DNA of 64,000 nt from the NCBI RefSeq assembly GCF_000001735.4, contig NC_003074.8:7502101-7566100 (forward strand), given 5' to 3'. This DNA comes from Arabidopsis thaliana. Taxonomy: Eukaryota; Streptophyta; Magnoliopsida; Brassicales; Brassicaceae. Shown in pieces: positions 12,701 through 25,479 of the stretch; the first letter of the stretch is position 1; every line of letters begins with the position of its first letter. The notes beneath the pieces are model-generated. The model was given only the letters and a program-made list of their open reading frames with translations, did not search any database and was not told the origin of the DNA. Both the position numbers and the translations under genes were made by a program.

Positions 12701-13837
12701 TAGAACTGTTTATATTCAGATTGGTTGTTAACTCTGTCCACTCTTTTGCATCAAAGAATGGATACCATTTACGATCATTGACATCATCAGGGTACCTATC
12801 AAAAATATTTTTGTCATGTATTAAAGACTAACATTTTACTTAAAAACAAACTTACTGAAACAAATCAAAATCCATATTAATAAACCAAGATGCTAGAAAA
12901 ATGTCTATACCAAATGAACCCAATCCGAGTTTTGTGCAACCAAAAACCTAATAAGTAATTATAATCTTTAAACTTCAATATATACACTAAATTTATTAAA
13001 GGTTTAAAACAAATAATCTTCGTTAAAAAGTTTATCCTAAACGGATCAAACAGAACCAGAAACCAAATTTTGTTCATGATTAAGTGAAAGGGCGTGATTC
13101 ATACCGTATGTTTTGGCCTGAACCGCTGAAATAATATCGGAAGAAATACTTCAGAGAGCCACTCTGAGTATTGTAAGTATTGTTTTTAAGTGGTCGTAGC
13201 TCTAACGTATTAATCATAGGTGAGCTTGTTCCTGTCTTAACAAGACAGACCTGGAGAGACTTAGATATGGTCTTGTGGATAATCTCCTGGATAGTACCAT
13301 TGGTCCGTCCATTCATATCAACCGTTACCCATAGATTCGGACCAAGGTAAAGATCGAAACTCGGGGGATTGTTAAGACCATCGTAGTTACCATACACAAA
13401 TACAGCTTTGATCAGATAGTTTGTGTCTTGCGTGACATTCAAGGTATAGCAGTTTCGGAATCCGTCCGGGAAGTATCTAAGCTTCAAAGACGGTTTACTG
13501 AAGATCGACTCGAACGCTTTCTGGATTCTTCCAGTTTTGCCACTCTGCACGAAACCATCGTCCGTCGAGTATGTTAATCCGGTTGAAGGATCGTTGTAAG
13601 GAGGCTCATTTGGCAATGACCCGCAATCCAAACTAATGAATCCTAGTAACACAAGCGAACAAAATGTATCAGAAAACTAAGTAAGAACATAATTTCGACG
13701 AAACATTATCAAAAACAACAAAGAAATGTGTATATGTATATACCTTTTTGGTCTTGTGCTTCAACGAGGTGTAAAAGAGCATAGAAAGAGATGAAGATCA
13801 ACGCACATAACCTAATTGCTTGAGGATGGTACTCCAT
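9748..13837 (-). CDS. Malectin-like LRR receptor kinase (LRR-I subfamily)
   Basis: Thirteen coding exons give about 897 aa: 13837-13744, 13642-13105, 12795-12317, 12233-12089, 11998-11927, 11823-11752, 11656-11585, 11479-11295, 11190-10946, 10845-10719, 10643-10578, 10492-10303, 10156-9748. Order: signal peptide (about 1-27), malectin-like ectodomain starting FISLDCG, the GDPCVP hinge near 390, three LRRs each encoded by a 72-base exon, a transmembrane helix (about 518-541) with a KKKK stop-transfer, and a Ser/Thr kinase. The kinase keeps GKGGFG (597-602), the VAVK lysine (618), HRD (Asp715) and DFG (Asp733), so it should be active. This is a plasma-membrane receptor of the MLD-LRR-RLK type; the ligand is unknown. 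All exon joins keep frame. I recall the locus as At3g21340. Confidence 0.92.
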
Positions 13838-15005
13838 TATTCTTCTATGAAACAAAAGAGAGAGACATTTACAAAAAGAAAAAGCAGAGGTTTGAGATAT
13901 CTAGGCAATAATGGAAATTATTGAAAACTAATAAGCACGACGTTATTTTTGTAGGTCAACTTATGAAAAAAAATATGTATACAAGAGTCGGTTGTCTCGA
14001 ACCTAAATAAAACTAAACTAATATGTTTGATTTGATTAACATTCTATAAAGATTTAAAAATTAACGATCCAATAATCTTCCAATGCCGTTTAGTTGATGT
14101 CAATGTCCTGTTTTTTAACGTTGTATTCGTACGTATGCATAATGCACTAATATATCTTATTTTCGACTAAATAAATCAAATTGAAGTAAATAATATAACT
14201 TGGTTTTTGCTTTTTGTATTCAATTCAGTTTTGGTTAGGCGCGTTTGTTAGGTTTTTGATTTTTTTTTCTTTTCTTTTAGTTTATATACATAGAATCCAT
14301 ATTGAACAATATCTTGGTTTGGTTTGGTTCGACACACTTTAGTTTTAATTTGAATTCCAATTTCCAGAAACTGCCATCCATATTCCATGGTAAGAAACAA
14401 AAAAAAAAAAAATCCAATTCAATGGCAAATGAATAGCCAAATAGGTAAGCTACAACGTGGAAGACTAATTTTACATTGTTTAAAAAGAAGCAAAGATTGT
14501 GAGGATCAAAATGGTTCCAAAGGCCCAACAATCACAACAAACTTTGATAAAAAAAAGAAGTAAACGTAGCAATTGGCTTCGCTAGCTGGAAGCTGGTCCA
14601 GGGAGGATACGTGCATGGAACACACAACAAAACCTTCTTATGATTTAAATGGTCGTTGACTTTTGACCCTTGTGGTTTTTTGGACAAAACCCTGTGTTTT
14701 TATTTCATTTCTATAAAAAAGATTTATCTGCCTTTGTTATGTTTTCTTCTTATTAATTAAGTTATCATCGGACAAAGTTCAATTACTAGTTATTAAAAAA
14801 AAAGGTTCTATAGTTATTATAAGTTTGTAACAAAAAAAAAAATGTTGTCAGAATCAGTTGATAACACATTTGTCTAATTCCTTCAATTTTGGGCCAATGA
14901 AATTCGAAAGCCCAAATTACATAATGGGCCGAACCATATTATTCTCTCTCTCGCTCTCTTTCTTTCTCTGTGCTCTTCTCCTTCACGGCGAAGTGACTCA
15001 CTTCC
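13838..15005. other. Divergent intergenic region between LRR-RLK and MED6
   Basis: About 1.2 kb, AT-rich with no gene of its own. The left part is the receptor-kinase promoter, the right ~120 bases the MED6 core promoter with site II elements. A short minus-strand open frame at 14277-14531 has no domain and is disregarded. Confidence 0.6.
14890..14930 (+). promoter_or_regulatory. Three site II (TGGGCC/T) elements before MED6
   Basis: TGGGCC at 14890-14895, AGCCCA (reverse of TGGGCT) at 14909-14914 and TGGGCC at 14925-14930, all 75-116 bases upstream of the MED6 ATG. Site II motifs bind TCP factors and are typical of housekeeping and proliferation-linked plant genes, which fits a Mediator subunit. 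A pyrimidine-rich TCTCTC stretch follows, as expected near a TATA-less start. Confidence 0.6.
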
Positions 15006-16487
15006 ATGGATTCCTCTCTGCTCTCGGCGGCTACGGCCGATACCTTCAACGGCAATGCGGCGGATCAAATTCCTCCTCCGTTACAGCCTCCGGGAACGGA
15101 TATGACTGGAATTTCCTTCAGGGATCAGCTCTGGATCAATTCATACCCTCTTGATCGTAACTACATCTTCGATTACTTCGCTTTGTCTCCTTTCTACGAT
15201 ACAACTTGCAACAATGAGATTCTTCGGAGAAGATCCATTCACCCTCTCGATCTCTCTCACCTCTCGTAAGCTCCTCCTCACTGCTCTACAGATAGGGTTA
15301 TGTTGAAACTCATAAAGGTTTCAACTTTAGGTCGAATTAGGGTTTGGTCTCACCTGGGATACTGTTAGAGAAATGGAGATAGATTTAGGTGGAGAATTTA
15401 GTGACAATGTTTGATTGAAACCATTGTGATTATATTATGTAGGAAGATGACAGGTCTAGAATATATGTTAACTGATGCTACTGAACCAAACCTGTTCGTC
15501 TTTCGTAAGCAAAAGAGAGATGGTCCTGAGAAAGTCACACCGATGCTAACATATTATATCTTGGATGGTTCTATTTACCAAGCTCCTCAGCTTTGTAGTG
15601 TCTTCGCAGCTCGAGTTGTAAGTTTCTTCCTCTTTTGATTTGTGTGTTGCTGATGATAGTTGTCTGTTTTAGTTTCTGAAACGTTTTGTTTTCTTCTCTT
15701 TCTCATTTTGTATGTTTGAATCAGAGTCGGACTATTTATAATATATCCAAGGCTTTCACTGATGCTGCATCGAAATTGGAGACCATTAGACAAGGTAAGG
15801 TTTCGTTCTCTTCCAAAAGATCGATGGCTTTGTATGAAACTGGACGAAATATATATGTTGTTTGTATGAACTATTTGTAGACTTGCAAGTGTGCTTAGTT
15901 GCAATAGTCTTAAGTTTATCAGTTAACTTAGGAAGCTACTTTTTGTTGATTTTCAAGCTCATGGCCAATGGTGAACAAGTTTATGGCTTTAACAAGTTCT
16001 TGTGTAACAGTTGCCCTTTGCTGCAACTTGAGGTAGATAAATTACTTCATCAGTATTGTGATTTTTTATCTATATGTTCTAGTTGATACTGAAAACCAGA
16101 ACGAACCTGCTGAGTCGAAGCCTGCTAGTGAGACAGTTGATCTAAAGGAAATGAAGCGAGTCGATGTCATTCTTACCTCATTATATCGCAAGGTACATTT
16201 GTATTTGTGAAAAAATCTACTTACTGTATCACTAAAGATCTCTTGTTGGCATGACGAATGTTACTGACTCTACTTCTTATACTTCTCTTCTGATTGTGAG
16301 ACTTGCTTTTTTGTGTTGCGTTGTGCAGTTAGCGCCACCACCTCCACCCCCACCCTTTCCTGAAGGTTATGTTAGCCAAGAAGCATTAGGAGAAAAGGAA
16401 GAGCTTGGAACACAGGGAGGAGAGTCACAACCGCCTCAAGTTGATCCAATTATCGATCAAGGTCCTGCTAAAAGAATGAAGTTCTAA
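15006..16487 (+). CDS. MED6: Mediator head-module subunit 6
   Basis: Five coding exons (15006-15265, 15443-15617, 15725-15794, 16083-16192, 16329-16487) encode 257 aa. MED6 is a head-module subunit of the Mediator complex that bridges transcription factors and RNA polymerase II in the nucleus. The conserved core is visible: [24 protein letters not shown], then a hydrophobic stretch with [14 protein letters not shown] and a helix ending [10 protein letters not shown] run of prolines starts the last exon ([14 protein letters not shown]) and a basic AKRMKF ends the protein. The ATG chosen is the first in a short pyrimidine-rich leader and gives the conserved N-terminus. The 3' flank directly after the stop was copied in the adjacent duplication. 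Confidence 0.95.
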
Positions 16488-16655
16488 GCTCATCAAAATT
16501 GTTTCTTCATCTATGCATGTATAGAATTTTTAGGTACTAGCAAAGGCTCTTCTACTTTTTCGCATTGTTTAATCTGAACTCCTTACACAATTGTTGACAT
16601 GATTACTTCTCATAAAGTTTCGCATATGAAAGTCATCTCACCGCAACTACCTCAA

Positions 16656-16795
16656 GGTCAACTAAGCAATAATTGCAGCATGTATTTATTTCAGTATCTA
16701 TCATGTAGATGGCTTATTTTGGTCAACGGTAACTAGATTTGATCTTCTTGGCCAACTTGTTCAGTTTACTTCCTCTCTCTTCCCCGGCTATATAG
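16656..16795 (+). promoter_or_regulatory. Core promoter of peptide gene 1: W-boxes and TATA
   Basis: GGTCAA (reverse of the W-box TTGACC) at 16656-16661 and 16721-16726, and a TATA element CTATATAG at about 16788-16795, roughly 90 bases before the ATG. The same W-box positions are kept in the duplicate copy (17631-17636, 17769-17774). W-boxes bind WRKY factors, suggesting stress or immune induction; that is inference. Confidence 0.55.
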
Positions 16796-16883
16796 TCATC
16801 TTCACACCATGGTTTCAAGTTTCAACAGCAGCTAATCGGTTTCGTTCACTCACATTTTCATATTCATACATCTTAAAGCTGCG

Positions 16884-17200
16884 ATGAAAACCGGGTCAGC
16901 AAGGTCTACCATCCTCCTATATGTTTTATTTCTCGCACTGGTCTTGTCTCCAACACTTCCATGTCAAGCAGCTAGTGTCCCTCTAGGAGGTAAGCTAATT
17001 AATCTCTGAAATTTCTCCCATCTACTATCACTCTCTCTGTTTTGGTTTTTCATAGGGAGAAATTGATTTATTAATGGAAAAGTGAAGGGCGTAAGATGAT
17101 GGCGCCACCACCACCTATTCTCATGTGTACACAGTGTGCATGTTGTGCACCGGCTCCACCCGGTTCTTGCTGCCGTTGTGGCTGTTCTGGTGGTCCCTGA
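16884..17200 (+). CDS. Small secreted Cys-rich peptide precursor, copy 1
   Basis: Two coding exons (16884-16989, 17088-17200), 72 aa. Exon 1 is a clear signal peptide: charged MKTGSARS, a hydrophobic core and a likely cut near CQAASV. Exon 2 encodes a short mature region with a C-x2-C-x-CC-x7-CC-x-C-x-C pattern (Cys at about 49, 52, 54, 55, 63, 64, 66, 68) and a PAPPGS spacer. The intron 3' splice site must be the AG at 17086-17087: the AG five bases earlier (17081-17082), which corresponds to the one usable in the duplicate, would hit a TGA after five codons. I do not recognise the family; a secreted signalling or antimicrobial peptide is possible. I recall the locus as At3g21351. Confidence 0.8.
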
Positions 17201-17630
17201 AGACTCTGACTTATGCTATCCAATGTGCTATCCAAGGTCCTTAATTCCTTATAATATGTATGAACACGTAAACAAAAAGTGTATTCTGTGTTTTGAATAA
17301 TAAAACCTTTGGGTTCTGCTCAGTACTTATATGTTTATAAGTTAGTTTTGATGTCCTCCTTGGAGAGTTGATGAACTACTGTAAAAAATTAAAAATGTCG
17401 AAATCCTAGAGTTCACAACAATGTCGAAGTTAATCTTTCGGGTTATGAATGTAAAACCATGTTTACAATACATGCATCTTTGTTTGAAGTTTATAAAAGT
17501 CAGCTAAAAATGGTACAAGGTTATTTCTTCATCTATGCTTGTACAGAATTTTTAGGTGCTAGCAAAGGCTCTTCTATCATCGTTTAATATGAACTCGTTA
17601 CACAAAGTCATCTCATGCAAACTACCTCAA

Positions 17631-17850
17631 GGTCAACTAATCGCAATAGTTGCAACATGTATTTATTGCAATATCTATCAGGTAGATGGTGATATCAGAA
17701 GATAGTGTATATCAATTACCGTGTGAAATCAAAATATAGCTGCATCATCAAAACTAATGGCTTATTTTGGTCAATAGTAACTAGATTTAATCTCTTAAAT
17801 ATTTTATTGCTAAGTCCTCTTCTTGACCAAACGTCCCGGCTATATAATCA
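17631..17850 (+). promoter_or_regulatory. Core promoter of peptide gene 2: W-boxes and TATA
   Basis: GGTCAA at 17631-17636 and 17769-17774, an opposite-strand TTGACC at 17823-17828, and TATA (CTATATAATC) near 17840-17849, about 85 bases before the ATG. Two of the three W-boxes are retained from the ancestral promoter shared with copy 1; in copy 1 the third site has become TTGGCC. Confidence 0.55.
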
Positions 17851-17932
17851 TCCTCTCACCATGGTTCCAAGTTTCAACAGCAAATTGGTTTAGTTCAATA
17901 AGATTTTCACATTCACACATCTTAAAGCTGCA

Positions 17933-18260
17933 ATGAAAACCGGGTCAGCAAAATCCAACATCCTCCTATATGTTTTTGTTCTCTCACTTGTCTTGTCTCC
18001 AATACTTCCATGTCAAGCCGCTAGTGTGCTTCTAGGAGGTAAGCTAGTTATCTATGAATATCCTCCACTATACTGTATGTATGACTCTCTCTCTCTTTCA
18101 GTTTTTTAGAGGGATTAATGATTTTATTTTTCACTGAAAAGGTGGAGGGCGTAAGCTGATGGCGCCGTCACCACCAATTCGCATGTGTCCACAGTGTGTA
18201 TGTTGTGCACCGGCTCCACCTGATTCTTGCTGCCCATGTCGTTGTCCAGGCGGCGCCTGA
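17933..18260 (+). CDS. Small secreted Cys-rich peptide precursor, copy 2
   Basis: Two coding exons (17933-18038, 18142-18260), 74 aa, paralogue of the gene at 16884-17200. Signal peptide MKTGSAKSNILLY... ends near CQAASV; the mature part contains GGGRKLMAPSPP and then CPQCVCC, PAPPDSCCPCRC and a GGA end, keeping all eight cysteines of copy 1. The 3' splice site at 18140-18141 is in frame; a second AG six bases later is also in frame, so two products differing by two residues are possible. Function unknown. I recall the locus as At3g21352. Confidence 0.8.
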
Positions 18261-19870
18261 AGACTGACGTTTGCTCTCAATCAAATGGGTTATTTTGATG
18301 TGTTAAATATGTGTAATCTTTATAATATGTATATATAAGTAAATAAAAAGTGTAATCTTTGTATTGTGAATAAAATAACCTTGGGTTATGTTGAATAGTT
18401 TTACTATAAGCTAGTTTTGATAGTAACACACTTTTATACATTGTTTTCTTAGTTGGTGATAATGGGATCACAAAAGATTTGATATTATTTGGAAAGAATG
18501 TTTGACAAAAAATATTAAGAATAAATGATTCTTGTTTTTAGAAAATCGTGTGAAAAACCCTCTTCATTATCCCATAACCGATACGTATCATTTCAATCTT
18601 CATCTTCGTCACTTACTTACGAAATCTCAAATGACCTTTTCCCATTATTTTATGTTTTAATTGATTTGCATATTTGTTGTGTTGTGCATGTATATATAGA
18701 CTTGACTATAAGCATTTGAATGTAATAACCAATACTCACTTGTACATGAATTTTTTTTTATAGTTCTTCAAGATGACGAGTAAACATGTTTATTTTTGTA
18801 AAAGTCCACTTTGTACAGTAACACGCAGCCAAACAGCGCATGAGAAAAAAGAAGTAAAAATGTATTTTCCATCGTTCATAGTTCAAAGTAGAGTGTAGAG
18901 ATGTGCCTCTTCCGGTCCTATCACTGGTTTTGAAGCTACAAGTAAGAGATAACAAACTTTCATGAGTGTTACTACAGCGCCGTCATTCATCCGAAACTGA
19001 GATGTGAGTGACAAATAAGATTGATGAAACCACCAAAGTGGTGTCGTGGAGGAAGGTCTTAGCTCTACCACTAAGCCAAGCAAGATAGTCGAAACTTCAC
19101 ATAAACGAGTTAATCCGGTTGCGATGACACTTTTTTCTAAGAGAATTTGCTAAAACTCAAAGTATTACTGCAATTAATTGTCTTCTACACTACAAGACTA
19201 TATGAAGTGTAAAGTCTCTTGATTGAGTGAAAAAGTTAAAACTTGAAAAATTAAATTTTTCTTCGGACCAATCCTGAAAACGTGTTTGCGAAATGTTAAT
19301 ACATACGTGAGATCACACCTAGTTTTGTAGAAAATATATCAACTATATTTTTTCTGTGACAAAAAGTTTTATATTATATTAATTTGGATTTCCAAGTAGA
19401 TATGCAACTTTGACTAAAAAAAAATATAATTTGATTAAGAATATAATTTGCAACTCGAATATGCATTATTATAAAGAGTTCCTATTATCAACAATTGGAA
19501 AAATTCGCTATGAGTCACATGACAAGATCACAAGATAGCATACTTCGAGCCTTCAATTACTACAGACAAAAGTATTTAATAGTATCGTACCTTTGACTTT
19601 AAACATCCTTTGTATGTTAACAATATTACTGACGTCTTAAGATAATTCAAGAGTGGCAAAAAATCCATGCACAAAAGCTTTAACTACATTATCTCAAATT
19701 AAAAACAGGATTCAAACAACAACAAAAGTTGAACAAAAAGAGTAAAAGACCATGGGAAAATGTATTATTTTCGTCAATTCTTATCTCCTTATTTTATCTA
19801 CTAACATTCTATAAATACACACTTAGACATATAAGCTTATAGAAACCAAAAACCATACTCAAGACTCATT
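18261..19870. other. Spacer between peptide genes 2 and 3
   Basis: AT-rich spacer holding the exon-like relic at 18883-19149 on the minus strand. The right end is the promoter of peptide gene 3: TTGACT (W-box core) at 19593-19598 and a TATA element CTATAAATAC at about 19809-19818. Nothing else recognised. Confidence 0.55.
18883..19149 (-). pseudogene. Exon-like relic, possibly C-terminal fragment of an unidentified protein
   Basis: After an acceptor-like TTTTAG, an 88-codon frame on the minus strand stays open to a TGA at 18885-18883. Its composition is protein-like and GC-richer than the surroundings: GLVVELRPSS, TTPLWWFHQSYLS, ASKPVIGPEEAHLYTLL. No start codon or companion exon is seen next to it, and upstream in-frame stops occur before the putative acceptor. 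I cannot name the parent protein. Most likely a captured or decayed gene fragment; an unannotated exon is possible. A TGGCTTAGTGG sequence resembling a tRNA A-box lies within it but has no good B-box. Confidence 0.35.
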
Positions 19871-20288
19871 ATGACTAGCTCTATGAAGAAAATGATTCTT
19901 ATCATTTTCATCACAACCATGGTTTTATCTCCGACAAGTTTTATCTCTTGTCTCGCAGGTAAGTAAACTGCTTAGTTAACTGATTTAATTTGAGAATTTA
20001 CCTATCAATTTAGAGTTTTTTTTATGTATCTCTATTCGCATATGAAGATGTTCATGCTACTGAAAGTCCCACCGAACCAGCAGGCAAGAACATTGACAAA
20101 CCTCATCACTAAATAATCAGAACATTAATGAGAGCATTTTCAATATTAATTTATCTTATTTGTAAACATTTTTTAATGATTATTTTGTAGCCTCTCACGT
20201 TACTGGAGGTGATAAAGTAGCATGTCCTGCTTGCCGCTGCTGTGAAGGCCCAAAACCTCCACCGGGAACTTGTTGCCGTTGTTGTTAA
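19871..20288 (+). CDS. Small secreted Cys-rich peptide precursor, third member
   Basis: Three coding exons (19871-19958, 20048-20083, 20191-20288), 73 aa. Signal peptide starts MTSSMKKMILII and ends near ISCLA; a short Ser/Thr/Pro linker (DVHATESPTEPA) follows, then CPACRCCEG, PKPPPG and TCCRCC, the same C-x2-C-x-CC...CC-x-C layout as the two paralogues upstream. The second intron must start with GC (CAG|GCAAGAA) and end TTTTGTAG. If it is retained, translation reads GKNIDKPHH and stops, deleting the whole cysteine domain. Same strand and orientation as the other two, so the three form a small local family. Function unknown. Confidence 0.7.
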
Positions 20289-20764
20289 ATGTTAATTAAG
20301 CTCAAAAATCAACTTCCTCGTAAACTTTAGTTAAGCCTCTTAATTACTATTAGGGTTCAATATCTACTTATGTTGTTGTAGTGTTGTGTATTCGTACTTG
20401 TCTTGACCAAATAAAAGTGTAGCTAGCCGCTTAAATCCATCCGTTGTTAGGATGGTGCTTTGGCCAAAGTGATTCGAATATACCTTTTATACACAAATAC
20501 ATGTTTAGAATGATGTGTTATTGTGTTACACTTTTAATTGGTCTTTAATTTTCACACAAACATGCATGAATAAATATTCTAACATATCATAGAGAGTGTT
20601 CCACATCAAAACCAATTTATAGTGGTTCATGGTAAAAAAAAATCATGAGTCTGGTATAAAAAAAACTTACCATAACATCATGAGTATGTTGTGTGATAGT
20701 GACATCAAAGAGATTGTGAAAATACTAAGATTAGAAAATAATTTGAGAAAACATCAGAAAAAAA
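20289..20764. other. Spacer between peptide gene 3 and the 2OG oxygenase
   Basis: 3' UTR of peptide gene 3 (AATAAAAG near 20410) followed by AT-rich sequence and the oxygenase leader. An open frame from 20629 overlaps the start of the oxygenase in another frame and is a shadow. Confidence 0.5.
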
Positions 20765-21936
20765 ATGGCGGAACTGTTGTTGGTGGAAACTCCAATCCCA
20801 CAGCAAAAGCACTACGAATCCAAACCATTCCCGGCGGTGATATCACCACCGTCTGCTTCGATTCCAATTCCTGCTCTGTCTCTCCCACTATTCACTCAAA
20901 CTATCAAAACTCAGAAACACTATCTCGATTCTCTCTTGCACGAATCCGGAGCAGTGCTATTCAGAGGTTTTCCGGTGAATTCCGCCGATGATTTCAACGA
21001 CGTCGTTGAAGCTTTCGGTTTCGATGAGCTTCCTTACGTCGGAGGCGCTGCTCCTCGCACTAGCGTCGTCGGTCGTGTCTTCACTGCTAATGAATCTCCT
21101 CCTGATCAGAAGATTCCTTTTCACCACGAGATGGCTCAGGTATTGATCAAAATCAGATTTGGGTTTATGTGAATTTGATTTTTTACATCTAAAGTTTTGA
21201 GCTTTATTGAATTTGATTGATGGTGTTTGTTAGGTTCGTGAGTTTCCATCAAAGTTGTTCTTTTACTGTGAGATTGAGCCTAAGTGTGGTGGAGAGACTC
21301 CAATTGTGTTGAGTCATGTTGTGTATGAGAGAATGAAAGATAAACATCCAGAGTTTGTTCAGAGATTAGAGGAACATGGTTTGCTTTATGTTAGGGTTTT
21401 AGGTGAAGATGATGATCCTTCATCTCCCATTGGACGTGGTTGGAAATCTACATTCTTAACCCATGACAAGAACCTTGCTGAGCAAAGGTACTTCATCATC
21501 ACTTGTAGATTCTCACAGTGTATGTTCGTTGAGGGGGCTTCTTGATAACATTGATGAAACTTGCTTTGATAGGGCGGTTGATTTGGGAATGAAACTGGAA
21601 TGGACAGAGGATGGTGGAGCCAAGACGGTAATGGGTCCGATTCCGGCTATCAAATATGACGAGTCGAGAAACCGTAAAGTATGGTTTAACAGCATGGTAG
21701 CTGCTTATACGGGATGGGAGGATAAGCGGAATGATCCAAGAAAGGCTGTGACTTTTGGGGATGGAAAGCCTTTACCTGCGGATATAGTCCATGATTGTCT
21801 TAGGATTCTTGAAGAGGAATGTGTTGCTGTTCCGTGGCAGAGAGGAGATGTTTTGCTTATAGATAACTGGGCGGTTCTTCATTCTCGAAGACCGTTTGAT
21901 CCTCCTCGTCGAGTTCTTGCATCACTCTGCAAATAG
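20765..21936 (+). CDS. Clavaminate synthase-like (TauD-type) 2OG-Fe(II) oxygenase
   Basis: Three coding exons (20765-21139, 21234-21487, 21573-21936), 330 aa. Member of the TauD/clavaminate-synthase fold of 2-oxoglutarate- and Fe(II)-dependent dioxygenases. Iron ligands are visible as HHEMAQ (His120, Glu122) and the distal VLHSRRPF (His313); the RRVL arginine following is placed to bind 2-oxoglutarate. GAVLFRGFP and WFNSMV are family hallmarks. No signal peptide, so probably cytosolic. Natural substrate unknown. I recall this as At3g21360, a structural-genomics target of known structure. An alternative frame from 20629 was rejected because it lacks the motifs. Confidence 0.93.
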
Positions 21937-22185
21937 ATTATGTTGTCTTTCATGCATAAATCAAAGCTTTGGATTTCGAATTTAGAGGCAACAACAACAC
22001 TGTACATATTTTGGATACATATATGTGGGTACATAGTAACCCATTTCCTTATTCTAAACATGTCTTAACTACACTGCAGCAGAAACTATACAACATAAGA
22101 AGAAACCAAAGACAAACTCGTCGTCCTTCTTTTATTGTCCGCGGGATTGAAGCTTTTGCTTTAAGATCTTGCAAAGAAACTCGAC

Positions 22186-25479
<3,294 letters not shown>

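Larger units (their letters stand above)
16502..17352 (+). repeat. Tandem segmental duplication, copy 1 (peptide gene plus MED6 3' flank)
   Basis: Starting just after the MED6 stop codon with TTTCTTCATCTATGC, this ~850-base block matches 17523-18423 through MED6 3' flank, promoter W-boxes, TATA, both exons, the intron and the 3' UTR. Diverged by substitutions and indels throughout, so it is not a very recent event. Confidence 0.85.
17523..18423 (+). repeat. Tandem segmental duplication, copy 2
   Basis: Second copy of 16502-17352, beginning again with MED6 3'-flank sequence although MED6 itself was not copied. A ~170-base unique spacer (17353-17522) separates the copies. Contains peptide gene 2. 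Confidence 0.85.

Noticed and set aside
18758-19083. SINE call on the minus strand from a TGGCTTAGTGG A-box
   Set aside because: No acceptable B-box at the right distance, no A-tail and no target-site duplication.
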